From Tigriopus japonicus (taxonomy: Eukaryota > Arthropoda > Copepoda > Harpacticoida > Harpacticidae): a stretch of DNA of 64,000 nucleotides. The stretch covers positions 132,529 through 196,528 of the forward strand of contig JAAGOF010000015.1 of NCBI GenBank assembly GCA_010645155.1, given 5' to 3'. The stretch's first letter is position 1. The number at the start of each line of letters is the position of its first letter. The notes under the pieces are model-generated. The model did not search any database. It was not told the DNA's origin and saw only the letters and a program-made list of their open reading frames with translations. Of the stretch, positions 48,225 through 61,606 are shown one piece after another. The position numbers were made by a program, and so were the translations under genes.

Positions 48225-49338
48225 CTAAAAGATACATTAAAATTTGAATTACACGTTATTTCAGGTCCAAAATCATGTTTTAACTAGTGCAAACTAGAGT
48301 CACAACAATAAAAGTGTAGGTACATGAAATTGTTGGAGCCCGTCTCTCCACTTAAGGCATGTTTTAAATCAAAGTTCAAGACAAACTTCGAAGTCACTGG
48401 TGTTCCATATGGGACCACTCAATGAAAAAATAATTCTCTTTTGAACACCTTTTTTGAAACTAGCTCATGTAAAACTCATAATGTACAACGATGTATAAAA
48501 TGAAGATTTTTTTTGCTCTGAAATCATTATCAATTCAATAAAAATGACAATTTATAACGCAGTAAACAAGATAAACTTTTCCGTCAAAAAACCAAGTGCA
48601 ACCAACCAGTTTTTTTTTTTTTTTGTACAATTTCAATCAAATTTTAAATTCAATTGTATTATCCTTCGCGTACCCTTGAATATATTTTCTGAATGCATGA
48701 TGTTTCTCGTTCGATATTAACGATTCTGCGTTAGTTTTAGTGGCCTTAGTGAAGTTTGAGTAAGTTGATTTACAACCTCGAGCTCACATTTTATTTTTGA
48801 TGGCTTTGAGGCGTAACTTTCATGTTTCATTAATCGCCAATTAAGCCTTTGAAGTTTGAACACCCAACACATTAAATCAGAGTCAACCTCTCACAATATT
48901 ATTAGCCGTCATGAGGAATTAAAAAAAGTCAACAATAAACACAAAAAATCTTGCTTTTGTGTCAACGTCAGGGAGTGCAATGAATCTCTTTGGCAACCCT
49001 GAAATTGGATTTGATTTGTATGAAGGGCGTTGGTCATTGTCAAGTTCGATCAGATAAGTTACAATGTGTGTTGGTGGATGATAGTACGTGAGTTCAGTCA
49101 CTAAATGACAGGAGAGCAGACACCAGCCAAATATGCTCCTCGATTGAGGTTCTCTTATAAGAGTCTTGACTTTTTGAGAGTAGTAAAAATATAAAACCTA
49201 TGGAAGTAAAATCAAAGGAAAGTTTCAGAATCAAAGATCAAATATATTTATTTGTCAGAAACAAAATCATTTAAAATGAGATTTTACGTATCAACTTGAA
49301 AGGGTTTATGCTCCCCATGTGAAGTAATCATTAGGGCC

Positions 49339-49515
49339 ATGAAGTACTAATGTGATTCTAGTTTTCAATGCTACCATTTTTGACTCAGAGTTTACGAGGC
49401 GTAAACTTTGCGCCCTTTGCGATAAGTCTAGTTGCGTTAAGCTTTTTGGCGCAAACCCCTGAACAATCTCTAGAGCCGCAACACTTGGCAAAACTCGAAT
49501 TTGACACACACCGGT
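49339..49515. repeat. Possible small MITE
   Basis: The left part (tactaatgtgattctagttt) and the inverted right part (tagtaccggtgtgtgtcaaa ... ttcgagttttgccaagtgtt) share scattered similarity and resemble hAT MITE ends such as those at 38.1 kb. No TSD was found. Confidence 0.3.
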
Positions 49516-50937
49516 ACTAATAACTAGTCATTTTTTCAAGAGTGGGTTAAGGATTTATGTTAAACAAGATTTGCTATTAAATAAGCTTAACAGTTTTAGT
49601 TGTATTTCTGATGAGAAAAGGTTTCCTTTAATCATGAACTTTCACTTCCTGCATGTTGGAAGACCTCACGGACAGTCCGCGTCATTCAGGCTTCCATAGA
49701 TTTCGACGGCCAGTCTCTGTATCAGGGTCCCTATTACAAACTATTGCAATGCCAGATAGCGCTAAATAAACACCCTCACTTCGTTAAATTTCTATATTTA
49801 GGGAGTTCTAAAGCCTTGTTTCCAAAAATACCATTATATTTTTTGCCCTTTTTCATCAAACTTTATTTCAATAATTTGAATAATTTCTATTAGGTAAACA
49901 TTTTGGAGTCTCTACTGATTCGTTTCGAAATTGAAAAATGGGCCCCTTATGTGATCTTGCATTATTACCAATAATAACTTTATTTTGCCTGGACATGATT
50001 TTTATACTTTTCCAATGACTCAAAACTTGCTTCATTAATTCCTAAAAGACTCTCGTCATTTTTAGTGAATCAAATCATTCCTATTTCTTAGCAAAAATTG
50101 CTATCAGGTCGAGTCCTTCGAGTCTCACATTTTAATATTTGCTTGTCTTAAATTCTCTTCTAACCTGTAAAACTTCTCCAATTTTTCACCACTCCTCAGT
50201 TTGTCTATGTTTGAAAGTTGAAGTTTTAGCCAAAAGGATGTTTGGATTCTACTCCCTCATTGGGTGAAAAAATAACTGTGTCCTCTTTGATTGAAGGACC
50301 TCCGTCCAAAACTCTGGCAAGGATCGATCCATCATCTCTATGAATTACGCATGCTGTGCGTCATTGCGAACACACAAAAGACCAACCAATATTTGGGGGA
50401 GCGACTCAAATCTGGTTAATGAAGTACACAAGCAAATGTCAGCCAAAGGATCTACAGTCGTTCTTCCCTTTTAAACCATTCAGGTAATTCCCAAAAACCA
50501 TCAACTCAGGCCAACGTGTGGCCAATATCCTCCAAAATAGCTGGAGGCTTCTCCGTGTGTCCACATGAAGTTGTTTTGTTGCGTGATGATGCTTTTATGG
50601 GAACCTAACGATTTGACGCGTTCGAACATTGAGCGTTTGGCATTTGGGAGCTAAATTATGACTTGTGGTCGGATTATTGCACTAAGGCACCAATTCTCAT
50701 GCCAGAGAAAGGCTTATACGGTATCTATGTACATGCCTACCACCCAAAAGGCAAGACGGCATCGGGAGAATAGTTCAGATGACATTTGGCTGAAGTGGCA
50801 TAAGTGGGCATTCTCTGATAAATTTATATTTCATTTGCAATTATATTGTTTTACACAACTTAATTAATTTTTGAAGAAGAATTTAATCAAAATTTTAAAT
50901 AAATCTGTTTCAGTTAGTGTGAATTGATATTTCAAAA

Positions 50938-51022
50938 TTTCCTGCGCAAAGCCGGCGCCGAGAATCAAACCATGGACCTTTTTCTCTCTTGGTAAGGATC
51001 TGTGCTAACAAGGCCTCCTCCC
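50938..51022 (-). repeat. Degraded SINE head
   Basis: The minus strand starts gggaggaggccttgttagca and contains ggtttgattct, a one-base variant of box B. It matches the head of the SINE at 36671-36920 (gggaggag...gttagc...gatt). The tail is not recognisable. Confidence 0.55.
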
Positions 51023-51829
51023 TATTTGAAATCAAAAGTATCCACTTATTCAGGATTGTGCTTGGACATGGTATGCAGTTTTTCTCTAGCTCAACATCAT
51101 TTTCCATTTCACTAGTTAATAAAGACAAAGGCAATTTGTTTACATTTCTTTTCTCATAATTTTGTTTTTCTCAATTTTTTCTGCTACTGAAAAGAGCTAC
51201 TCTGATATTTTTTTTCTTCGGGCTACATCTACAAAAGTTCAGAGACAATAGATTGAACACATAAATAATTGCATTCAATTTGCTAAAAAGATAACTTAGA
51301 ATGCCCATCTATGAATGGAGTGAGTTACCCTTTGAAACAATTGTCAGATAAAGATAAATATTACTTTTAGTACCCGCAATTTATTTGTCAAATGCGATGT
51401 ATTGGAATACAACCGCGGGTGATTGTGTTGTGCACAAGGCTGCAATTTTCAATTTCAAAGGTCATCTAGATAGCTCTCAAAAGGATGGTTCTCTAGAGAT
51501 GACACTTCTAGAAGTGTTCAAAAGCTTTGAGACAGAGTGAGCGAAGTACAATGCACTTCAAAGTAATCTTCACGACTTCTTTTACATAACCCTATGGTGT
51601 CTCGTCCATTTGGCTCAAGGTATGATTTTCATTCAAGATGACCCTCCAAATCTTTCGATTTATGCTCCAAAAGCAACAGGGTGCCAATTTTGAAGTCAAA
51701 ATCGATTCAAATCTTTGTCTTTCTCTTCAGATAATGACATTTACAAGATCTTTCGTGAATCACGGATTAGTCATCAGCAGCATCGTGATGAACAAAACCA
51801 CACCATAAAGAGGCTTGGTTAGTCATAAT

Positions 51830-52817
51830 TAGGGCTGAATATTTTAGGTTAACTTTTTGGGCAAATTATGACATAATTAGGTTGCCCAAAACTACGTTTT
51901 AGGTTTTTTTTAGGTTGAATAGATTACACCTTTTACAGTGGCTTTTCAGACCAAATTTTGCCTTTTATCTATTGTTTTTCAGCACTTTACTCTTGGCAAG
52001 AGTATAAGTAGTTGAGCAGAGACAAAGGCAATGAAAATTTTATTTGGCAGTGAGGGAAAATGCCAGTATAGAAAATTTTGTGCCAGTGAAATTTGTTAAG
52101 CGGCAGAATATGGCAGAAAGTGGCAAAAATGCGACCAAAAAACCCAGATCAAAAATTGTCGACCTAAAAAAGGAGATCGGCAATTTTTGACCTAAAATGA
52201 GACCGAAAATTGTCGACCTAAACACGGAGATCGGATTTTTTTTACCTTAAAACGAGTTCAGAAATTTTTGACTTTAAAACGAGTTCTGAAATATTTTACC
52301 TTAAAACGAGTTCAGAAAATTTTGACCTTAAAACGAGTTCAGAAATTTTTGACCTAAAAAAAAGTTTAAAAAATTTTCGACTTAAAAAAAGAAATTGAAA
52401 ATTTGCGCCCTAAAAACGAGATGAAATGACTGAAAACGAGACGAGAGAAAAATATGACTTCAAAAAATGACAGTGAGCGCCCTTAATTGGCAGTATGTCG
52501 GCCTGAAACCACCTGATAAAGCTAATTCGGTATGTTGATCAGATGAAAAACATTGTGGCTCCCACTCTTCTACTTTCTTCCTTTTTTTTGTTTAAAGACA
52601 CTGGGGTAATTTTCAAGTGGGCTTAGTCAACTGACTTTAGGGTGAGAAAAAAGTTAATTTTAGGTTGAAAACTTAGTTTTAGGTAAAAATTCCCTAAAAA
52701 ATGCGAGAAAAAAGTTAATTTTAGGTTGGAAACTTATTTTTAGGTAAAAATTGCCCAAAAAAGGCGTTTTAGGTTAAAACCTAGGTTTTTATGTAAAACC
52801 TAAAATATTCAGCCCTA
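51830..52817. mobile_element. hAT MITE, 988 bp, perfect 8-bp TSD
   Basis: The left end is tagggctgaatattttaggt and the right end its complement. The flanks are gtcataat on both sides (51822-51829 and 52818-52825). The ends match those of the 3.3-kb hAT element at 10310-13634, so this is likely a derivative lacking transposase. The middle is a tandem array. Confidence 0.9.
52200..52450. repeat. Degenerate tandem repeat of about 35 bp inside the hAT MITE
   Basis: Units built on ttaaaacgagttcagaaa followed by tttttgac recur about six times with drift toward the right. The array probably arose by slippage within the element. Confidence 0.7.
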
Positions 52818-52825
52818 GTCATAAT

Positions 52826-53863
52826 TATATAATTTGAGCTCCACTTCTGCTTTTTGTATTATAGAACAAAAAGCCGAAACTAACACGTTTGTTTTTTGTC
52901 TTTGTGTCTTAGCAATGGATAATTTCATGAAAACGTCATGAGACATTGAGTATTGAAAAATTTCCAATCTTGTCACCTAGGTGCCCTCTGTCGTAAGAGT
53001 TTCCAAATTGAGGGCTAAGGACGTACTTTGCCGCAAACAATTCATTGATTGGCACTTTTTATGTACCTAGACTTGTTTTAGTTGCCAAAAAACGCAATAA
53101 AATGAACTGGACATAGATGATCTTGTTTTTTTTGTATTTCAGTTTATGTTTTAGTTTAAAAAACTGATGGAGTTTTGATCATGAATATGTTGCAGTGATT
53201 GTGGCAAATCCATTGCAGATTATCAAGCAAATAAGTTATTTCAGTGCTTTATATACCTCAAAAGTCATGATCAAAAGTCTCTTTTCCTATTTGTTTGGTC
53301 CCTTTTTGTCGACAGTTTATTTACAGTAGCCTATTTTGACCAATTTCTAGTGACTTCTTCAAGTGCACCAATATTTCCCCCTTGTTGACCCAATCACATC
53401 TTATAATGCAATGAACAGGGCCCAAAATTTTGGTAAAAATGTTGCCAAAATATAGTACTTTTGCAATTATTTTGAAAAATAATGTAACAAATTGAAGTAC
53501 ATTTTTCGTAATTTTACTGGCACTTTTCTCATGATTGCACTAGCAACTGGCCTCTTCCTGTACTGCCACCATTTGTAAGTCTTAGTGCATAGCTTGGAAT
53601 AGATGATAAGCCAAATACTTATTGTTATAACTATAATAAATCCTCTGCGCTTCTTTTCTTATTTTGCTTTGTCATCCTTTTTCACATCATCCTGAAGGAA
53701 ACAAGCAATTCCCTAGATTTTTCTTGAGATTTTCCCAATTTTGTAATTACATAATAAAATGTAATTTATAACTATGTGGTGGCCCGGATTTATTGAAATA
53801 AACTTTCCAAAAGAAGTATGACGTCATCAACACTCAATGGGGAGTACGCTAACGCTTATAAGA
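52826..53863. other. No gene seen
   Basis: AT-rich sequence with no exon-like or repeat signal. Confidence 0.45.
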
Positions 53864-54352
53864 AAGGGATGGGCAAAAAGTGCAAATCAAAAGAAGCGTT
53901 TGGTTACCAAAAGTTGCACAAAAATCAGCCCAAAATCGTAAAATAAAATGCAGAGAAAGGTCAAAAGCGCAAATAGAAACCAAACAAGCGCAAATAAAAT
54001 TTAAAAAATTCGCAAAAAATCTGAAATTTCTGAAACAAGAAGCTTCAGATACTTTCTTGTCATCTGCTTGTTATTTTTCAATTATGAAGAGCAAAATTTA
54101 GATATTGAAGTAGTAGTAATCAATACTATGCTAGCTTAGGCTGGGAGCCATAAAATCAGGTTTAATTTTCAAATTTGGAAAAAATCTTTCAAAAGTAAAC
54201 ATTTGCAAAGAAGAAATAGCAAACTCTCAACAATTTGTTCATTTTAGTCCGAATTCGTAAAAAAATCGTACAAATAAAGGCGAACAATGCAAAAAGGCAA
54301 ATAAATGGGTTTATGTTACCAAAAATCTTTTTACACTTTTTGCCAGTCCCTA
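53864..54352. mobile_element. hAT-like MITE with weak TSD
   Basis: The left end aagggatgggcaaaaagtgc and the inverted right end tagggactggcaaaaagtgt match. The flanks ttataaga and cttttaga agree at five of eight bases. The core is rich in gcaaat and gcaaaa words and is non-coding. Confidence 0.5.
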
Positions 54353-56556
54353 CTTTTAGAGCATTTCAAAATCAAGTCTTTTACAGTATATGAAAATCAA
54401 AAAGCCCTAGATACTGCGTTTCAAACATAACTGATGACTTGAGAGTATACTTATGGATCGTTAATCTGACTTGATTTTGCTACACTCTGAAAAAAATCCT
54501 CAGTACCTTAACATATGACCTGATGTGACCAGAACTGTAAAGGTATCAGTTCCGTACCGAAGCAAAAAAAGGATGTCAATACTGTAAACAAGGAATGCAA
54601 AACCCCAAACAATGCAAGAAGGCTATAGCTAGCCCTAATGCTGCAACTGGAAACCATATATGAAAAACACCTCTTAAAACAGTAAATCCGTCTTGAGTAC
54701 ATTGGCCCCAGCTTAGTTTTCAAATTTAACGGTGCTTTTTCTCGACCACTAATTTGATCCACGTCCAATCGGTACTCCGTAATAAAATTCACATAATGAG
54801 CTCTCATCACGGACCACATTTTGATGCTGATAGACGATCAAGAATGGCCATAATCGAATCATTCATCTCCTTCTTTGGATGGAGATTGGCGAGGCTTGGT
54901 CGTCTGTTGCCCTATCACATCCGGCTCCCAATTCTCAATTGGGCTTGGATCGTCTTTTGATCTGATGGGATACATCAATCAATTGGAGGTTGATAACATT
55001 TAAAATCCTGCTTGGACTTCACTGTCTAATCGTTCGTGTTAAATTTGGCACCTGATCGTGTTGCAGTGCACTATGGGCAATTCTGTTGTTTGCTTTGAGT
55101 GGATCTTTGTTACGAGCGGCAAAAAAAGCAAAAAAAGAGAATAATTTTAAATGGCATATAAAGAATACCTTAGTCTCAAAACAAAAGTAGTTCCTTCCGA
55201 CTCCTCTTTTGCTTGATTTATAAATGTTTACTCATAAATAAGTAAAGACTGGTCTGCATGTCAAATAATTGAGCAAACATTTGTTGAAATGTTCAAATTG
55301 TTTGAAGAACCTTGTACAATGTATGAGTCATACTTGAAATATTTCGACAAATATTTGTCACAATATTTGACGAATTGTTTGACGAGTAGACCATCCTTAA
55401 GTAATGCTTCAATAAAAGCAAAACTACATATGCTGGTACCATCGATCTTAATGCGTAGATGTAACTTTTGAGAAGAGCACCAAGGACTCTCGTTATTTTG
55501 TATTTTTGCGTTCGCCCCTCGTAAAAACCGTAAGTAAAACATCAACCTTTTTTGTCATCCCAGGGTCACAAAAAGGAAGCAAGTTTACTTCTAAAGGGAT
55601 ATCAATGAATCTAAATTAATAACAGTCGATTGTCTAGCACTGCCGTGAGCGTGTGAGGCGTACCTACTATAATGAAATGAGGGTGATTTGCACATTTTTT
55701 GTTGGTACTCACAAGGGGATAATTACCTCTTTTCAGCGAGATCAGATCACCCACCAAGTTCACATTGAACCCTAGAACTCATGCATGTATGTATGTATGG
55801 ATACATTCAGCTACCACACCACATGACTCTCATTATAAAATCTATATGATTTATGTTCAACTACTCCATCGCAAATAATCAAAATAGTCATCCTGGCCAA
55901 GGGGTCAAATCCAGTTGCCGTTGCCACTCAACCATGTCCTTTCCAGTTATTCAAATAGTACATTGTGTATCCTCTGTTCTCTCCATAAGAGACTATAAAT
56001 GACTCTGGACAGTGCCCCTCCTCAAATATTTGTTTGAGATGGCAGATCAATGACGTCATTAAGAAGCTGTGAGATCGACGAAAACCATGACACCAACGGA
56101 CGCTTTAAAGGTCAACATGACTCGTTGATTCTGCATGATTCATGACTCAGTCTATGTAGATTATGCAGTGAGATAGATAGTAAAGCCTCCAAGGTATACT
56201 GCATTCTCAGTTTCCTGAGTGACTTACAATTCAATAATTTTGTTTTAAACAAAAAAGTTTAAAACATCTTTCGTTAGGATGAATATCATTATTCCATGAC
56301 CAAATTGGAGTTTTAGAGATAATGGTCGTCTCATTGGTATCAAAACAAGCTTTACTTTAACGATAAAGTAGTCCTTTGTTGACAAAACAAGGACTGGTTA
56401 TCACAAGGATACTACAATCATCTTTTTTTTTATTTTTCTTGGAAAAAAGTCATCATTTAAAATGGAGGACTCATAAGTGGCAATGAAATTATTATGGTGA
56501 TACTCCTTTCCCTATTTCAGCGACCCCTGGTGGAATGGACAACTGTGAAGTTTTCT
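54353..56556. other. No gene confidently recognised
   Basis: A 103-codon minus-strand ORF at 54508-54819 has a hydrophobic C-terminal third (LLALFGVLHSLFTVLTSFF) that could span a membrane, but no flanking exon fits and no family is recognised. From 55261 to 55390 there are dense short inverted words built on acaaatattt. Confidence 0.35.
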
Positions 56557-57410
56557 TTTAACTAAAGCATATAAAAGAGGCGCAAAAGTCTGGCTTCTCT
56601 GATTAGACCGTCCTCTACGGGACCTCGATTCTGATTGGACGAAATTTTGTGTCAGGGTTAGAAGATTGTGTAGGTCTCGCAAAGTTTTGTTGAGGGAAAA
56701 CTGCGGTTTGAAGGAAACTATACGTCAAAAAGTGCTGGAAGTACAAATATAAGTTTGAAGTTAAAGTATTCACTCAAATTTCCACAATTACAATGACTAA
56801 CTTGTTGGAAACCAGAGTCAAGTCACATTATTCAAATTTAGTAACCCTGATGACTTTTAAGATTCTTGAGAGTGGATTGTTTTTTCGTTCAGGGATGCCA
56901 TGAATCAGTGTTTTTTGCCACTTGCCATGAAAAAGTAACAGAATAGAAAACTTAAAATTACAAGAAATACTCCATACTGTTGATCTTGGCCACTTTGACC
57001 TCCACATACAATTCAATTTTCCATTACATTCAAGTGGCAACAAAAATTGTTTTCTGGCATCGCTGAAGACAAACAGTGGAGTGTCAAGAATTTTGGAAGT
57101 TATCAGGGTCTCTAAATTTGAAAAATGTGACTTCTCTCTGATTTTTGACATTTCAATCATTGGAATTGTCTAAATTTGAGTAAAAGCTTGAACGTTTTAC
57201 TTACATTTGTACTTTTAACACGTTTTAACGTGAGGCATCCTTCAAAACCGCAGTTTTCCCTCAGCAAAACTTTCCCAGACCTGCAGAATCTAGTAACCCT
57301 GGTACAAAAGTTCGTTCACCAATCAGAATCAAGGTCCGGTTGAGTACGGTCTAGTCAGAGAAGACCTCCAAATCGAGACCTTTGCGTAGCATCTTTACTT
57401 TTAACTAGTC
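56557..57410. mobile_element. Foldback element, 0.85 kb, arms of about 230 bp
   Basis: The left arm (about 56557-56795) and right arm (about 57160-57410) are inverted copies. They share gattctgattgg, gagggaaaactgcggttt and agtacaaat, each with its complement opposite. The roughly 360-base centre holds a 110-codon minus-strand ORF with no recognisable domain. Confidence 0.75.
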
Positions 57411-60400
57411 TTGTTCAGAGAATTTTAGCGCACTCTGCCCGTTCTGCCCAATTTATGAACAGCCTGGCAGGATAATTTTGGGCCGTTTTGGAAACAATTC
57501 ATCTTCACCGTTTTCGAGGTGATCAAAACAGAGTTCTCTGAGTGATAAAGAAATATTAATGAATAATGATTAAGGTTGGAGATAAAACGATTGTCTAATG
57601 TGAAAATTTTCCGTTGAACTGCTAGTTCTTGAAAAGGTAAAAACGCGCTAAATCCTACTTTTAGAATTGAACATTTTTGAATACCTTGATCGAAACCCTG
57701 AATGCACTATTACGATTCAGACTTATCATATCAAAAAATAAGTTATTTTATCCAATTTTCTTGAAATTCATAAAAACCCAAATGATGTTCTACTCGGATT
57801 TGGGCTATAGGAGTTCCGCATTAGACTAAAATGGTAAACTTAAAACATTTCAATGGGATTGATTCGAAAAGAAATGCATGTGGGAAACAAGTTTCACGTG
57901 AAAGCACAAAGAGTTAACTATGTTTGGTTTCGCCACTTGATCTAACGAGAAGTTCAATAACTTTTCTATCTATGTTTAACACCGCACATATATAATTTCG
58001 CAATACAACACGAAGAATTTGCTTGAGTGTAACAAAATCTTATTGACAACAATATTGGTAATGAACCGAAACACATCCAATCGACATGGACAAACATGTT
58101 GGACTAAAATAATTTCAATATGCATCTCAGAAATATGGCTTGTGTTTGTTTTTTAATGCAAAGATTTTCAACAAGTAATTGGACTTCAATCGGGCCAAAG
58201 AGTGGGATAAGTCCATTCCAAATTTTAATGAAATTCTTTTGTAAAACCAAGAACCACTAGATTCTGTGGACAACGAGGCCAGCAATATTCAGTTGGAACA
58301 AATCAATTGCATCGCTCAGGAAATGAGACCTTACTTATGTTAGATTGAGTTTATATTTCAAAATCCAAATCAATAAAAATTCCAGAGTCAGGAGTCATGC
58401 TCTCTCAAAGATCCATGCATAATCCTACATAGAATAAATGAGAAAGCCCTCTTCTTGTATTGTTTACCACAAAGGGGTGAGCTCATACTCTCTTTACTCT
58501 CTTCAGTACATAAGTTTACAAAGGTATAACTTCTCACTTTGGCACTCAATTGAGCTGAAAACTTCGTCAAACCAATCCTAGCAAGGTTCTCATTAGCCGA
58601 AAAACACACTTGATTTGTGTTTACTGAAAATCATGATGATTCATCGTCTCAAATCCTCGTTGTCCAAAGTTTTCAGTGGTTCTTGATAGCACTGAAGAAC
58701 TGACCGATGTTTTGCAAAACGAATAATTGTGACTTCAAGGATTACAATGAATCAAGCGCAGGGATTTTTGTTAGGAAGCACAAGCACACGTTACACCAGA
58801 ACAAAGCTTCTCACAAATGCCAAGCGTGTCTCAATGTTGTAAAAGAGTTCTTTCAAGAGGACATGAAATATTTGCTAATTTGCCAACACGATTAATCATC
58901 ATCCACTTCAAATGGTACTTACCAATACGATAAAATAGGAATACATTTTGATTTTTGATTAGGGGTAAAGAATGTCAGTGATGCCAAGAACTCTTGTCTG
59001 ATTGAAGGAAATCAGTCACAATTTCTGCACACATTGGCCAATTCAATCCGGAGAATCTGCTTTCCTTTCGTTTTTGGGCCTTGCAAACCACCAAGCCAAT
59101 TATTTGGAGGGGGTTCTGAACTGCCACACGAGAAATGAGCAACTGAAGGGACAACATCGTAATCCAATCACAAATTCCAATTCTTAGCGGGAGCAACCAG
59201 CGCTTCAAACATGTGACTACTTCGACTGCATTTGTGTGTAGATCGTGTACGTCCGTGGTACAGTACATCGATGTTCAGCAATCCTCAGAGGAGTTGGTTC
59301 GTGGTGCCAAAATATCATTAGTCTTAAGCCTCGTCGTAGGTATTGGTATCATTATTAGCTAGGAACATGTGATCACGACCACTGGAGGAGCTTAGGAACA
59401 TCATGGGTGTGAAAAAGTGTCATATTTTTGCCAAAGTTTGACATATCTCAGTAAGAGGGAGTCATAGAGGTGTTAAGTCTAGACGCAGTATCCAAAAAGA
59501 GTGTGTTACTTAAAGGTGGGCTTATTTTCTAAAATAAAACTTAAGACTTGAGGGGAGTGATTTTGATCCATTCTTAAGTGCATTTCAAATCTATTCTGTT
59601 GATTTCAAAGAAAAAATGATTGCAGCGGAGCACTTGGATGGCCCTTGTGTTCCTCTTGTAGAACCAAGATCACATTGTTATGGGTATCTTAAATGTCTAA
59701 GCTCCTGCTTCATTATGAAATATTTTTTTTTTGGACAATCCTTGTATTTTTAACCAATACAAGGGAATGGTTTCTCAGTAAGTCATGAGTAAATTTACAA
59801 AATGTCATTTCTTATTTTTAAAAAATCCAAGGAATGTATTTGAGTTTGCCGCCCTTGTTTATAATTGACTTATTATTGGTGATAAAATTGAAAAAAATAA
59901 TGCTTAATACCAATGTCAAAATAATTCCACCAAGTGCAATAAAAGTTATACAACTTAGTGTCGTATTAACAAAAGGAGTGTGTAAACAAGAGCATTCTCA
60001 ACAAAATGTGATTGATCAGGTGACTAACAAAAAGAAAAAAGTTAAGATGACTTTTATGGTCCCTTTATCAACATGATATTCTACTCCTTTAATTGTCCAA
60101 ATCTGTATATATTTGAACAATTTCCCCACAAGTAAATAGAAGACAGATATAAAACATTTCCCGTAACTTAATAAAGATTTTTAAAGTGTGCTGTTTGCAA
60201 ATTCTAAGTGTTTTTATTTTTATTTTCCACTGATTGTCCCTGAAACTGTCTTTCTAGAAAACAAAAGTGCCATTATCTTTGTCGATAGTTTTGATAACAA
60301 TGATTCATCCAACCAAATAAAAACAACGGCCGGTTTGACTACTCTATGAAAAACATCTCTATGAGCACCCTACATTCCTCTAATTGAAGTTCAACTCCGA

Positions 60401-60928
60401 AACCTATTCTTCTCTTATTGCACACTTTTTTGAGCGTTTCAATTACCTTGCATTCTCCTGCATGTCCATGCTTATGAAATGTCATAAACCTGTCCAAGCT
60501 GATTAGTATGTTAACCCTAAATAAAAGCGTGAAATGCACGGTCCAGCAGCAAAAACAGAAGTGGCAACCCTGCGGCTCGAAATATGCAACCCACTTGGAA
60601 GCAAATGTGCGTGTGGAAATTGCTTGGAAGGGTGTTGCCCCCTTTGAACTGAACCTGTTGCCTTGAATGAGACCCCACTACGCACCAAGGGCCATTTGTA
60701 TGTTGGGGAACGAAGATCAACGTCTAGATTCCATAAGTTACGAGTACACCACCTTTCAAGAGTAATTTTTTCAATTGAGGCATTTCGCCGCTCAATTTTG
60801 GCATTGATTGAAGAATGCACATGCCATTCATAGACGCATATGTCTGGTTCAAAGAAGTTGTGGCCTGCCAATCAAGGATTTGCCCTGATATTTCACCGTT
60901 CAATAGAGACGAGATTCATGTGGATCAA
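57411..60928. other. No gene seen; one repeat copy
   Basis: AT-rich sequence. The only repeat seen is copy B of the hairpin family (58390-58590). A 122-codon minus-strand ORF at 60503-60871 lies in a slightly GC-richer patch but shows no domain. Confidence 0.4.
58390..58590. repeat. Dispersed hairpin repeat, copy B
   Basis: Matches copy A at 46787-46975 in the same orientation over about 180 bases with scattered substitutions. Confidence 0.55.
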
Positions 60929-61181
60929 TTAGGGATGTGAACGCACCAATTTTAAATGACTCGTGAGTCACGAGTTGTTGTGGTGTCGGTTTGGCGATCT
61001 TAACGGAAATTTTCAAACATATTACAAATTGAGAAATATTTTCTATTTTTGGGACAAAATCGCCTATTGAGTCAAATCCTATGAGTCATCGTCATTACTA
61101 TTTTTTTGCATTTTGAAGGACATTTCAGGTCTGTTTTACTTGCATTATTTTCCAGCCTGGTTATTCCTCTTGACATCCCTA
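60929..61181. mobile_element. Possible hAT-like MITE
   Basis: The left end tagggatgtgaacgcacc and the inverted right end tagggatgtcaagaggaata share the first nine bases. No matching flanking duplication was found, so the ends could be coincidental. Confidence 0.3.
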
Positions 61182-61606
61182 TTTACTACAAATATGAGTT
61201 AGTGGTGTTACAAAGTTAGAAACCAAAATTGTATCAATCAGAAGCAAAAATGCTTTTTACATAAAGTAGCGTTCAGTGTATATTTCCTTCAGCAGTTACC
61301 AAAATGTCAAGTATCGTTTCTTCCAAATTTGGAGGAATGACTAATTTTGTAGAGCCTAATAACGAGTCTTTGCTTTCAGTGCTCTAAGCGATGGCAAAGG
61401 CGTGGCAACACTTGATTGAACGTGACATGTTCGTTAGGCTACGTTTACAAATTCTGCTTTGTGGTTACCTAATTGGACTCAGACAACATTATCGGGGATT
61501 TACGTACGTTCAAGATACGTAGGCAGACATTTTCGTGGCTTTTTTTCATTTGACCGTTGAGCTTTGATTTTAAAAATAGTAATCACAAATTTCTTTTTGT
61601 TGGTGA

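Larger units (their letters stand above)
48225..51829. other. Upstream of the Spätzle-like gene; no exon identified
   Basis: The missing signal-peptide exon should lie here or beyond, but no short hydrophobic frame with a phase-0 donor stood out. A small possible MITE (about 49339-49515) and a degraded SINE piece are the only structures seen. Confidence 0.4.

Noticed and set aside
54508..54819. A 103-codon minus-strand ORF with a hydrophobic end, considered as a receptor exon
   Set aside because: No conserved motif, no matching upstream or downstream exon, and AT-rich sequence readily yields hydrophobic frames.
60503..60871. A 122-codon minus-strand ORF in a slightly GC-richer patch
   Set aside because: No domain, signal or splice context; alternative frames are also open.
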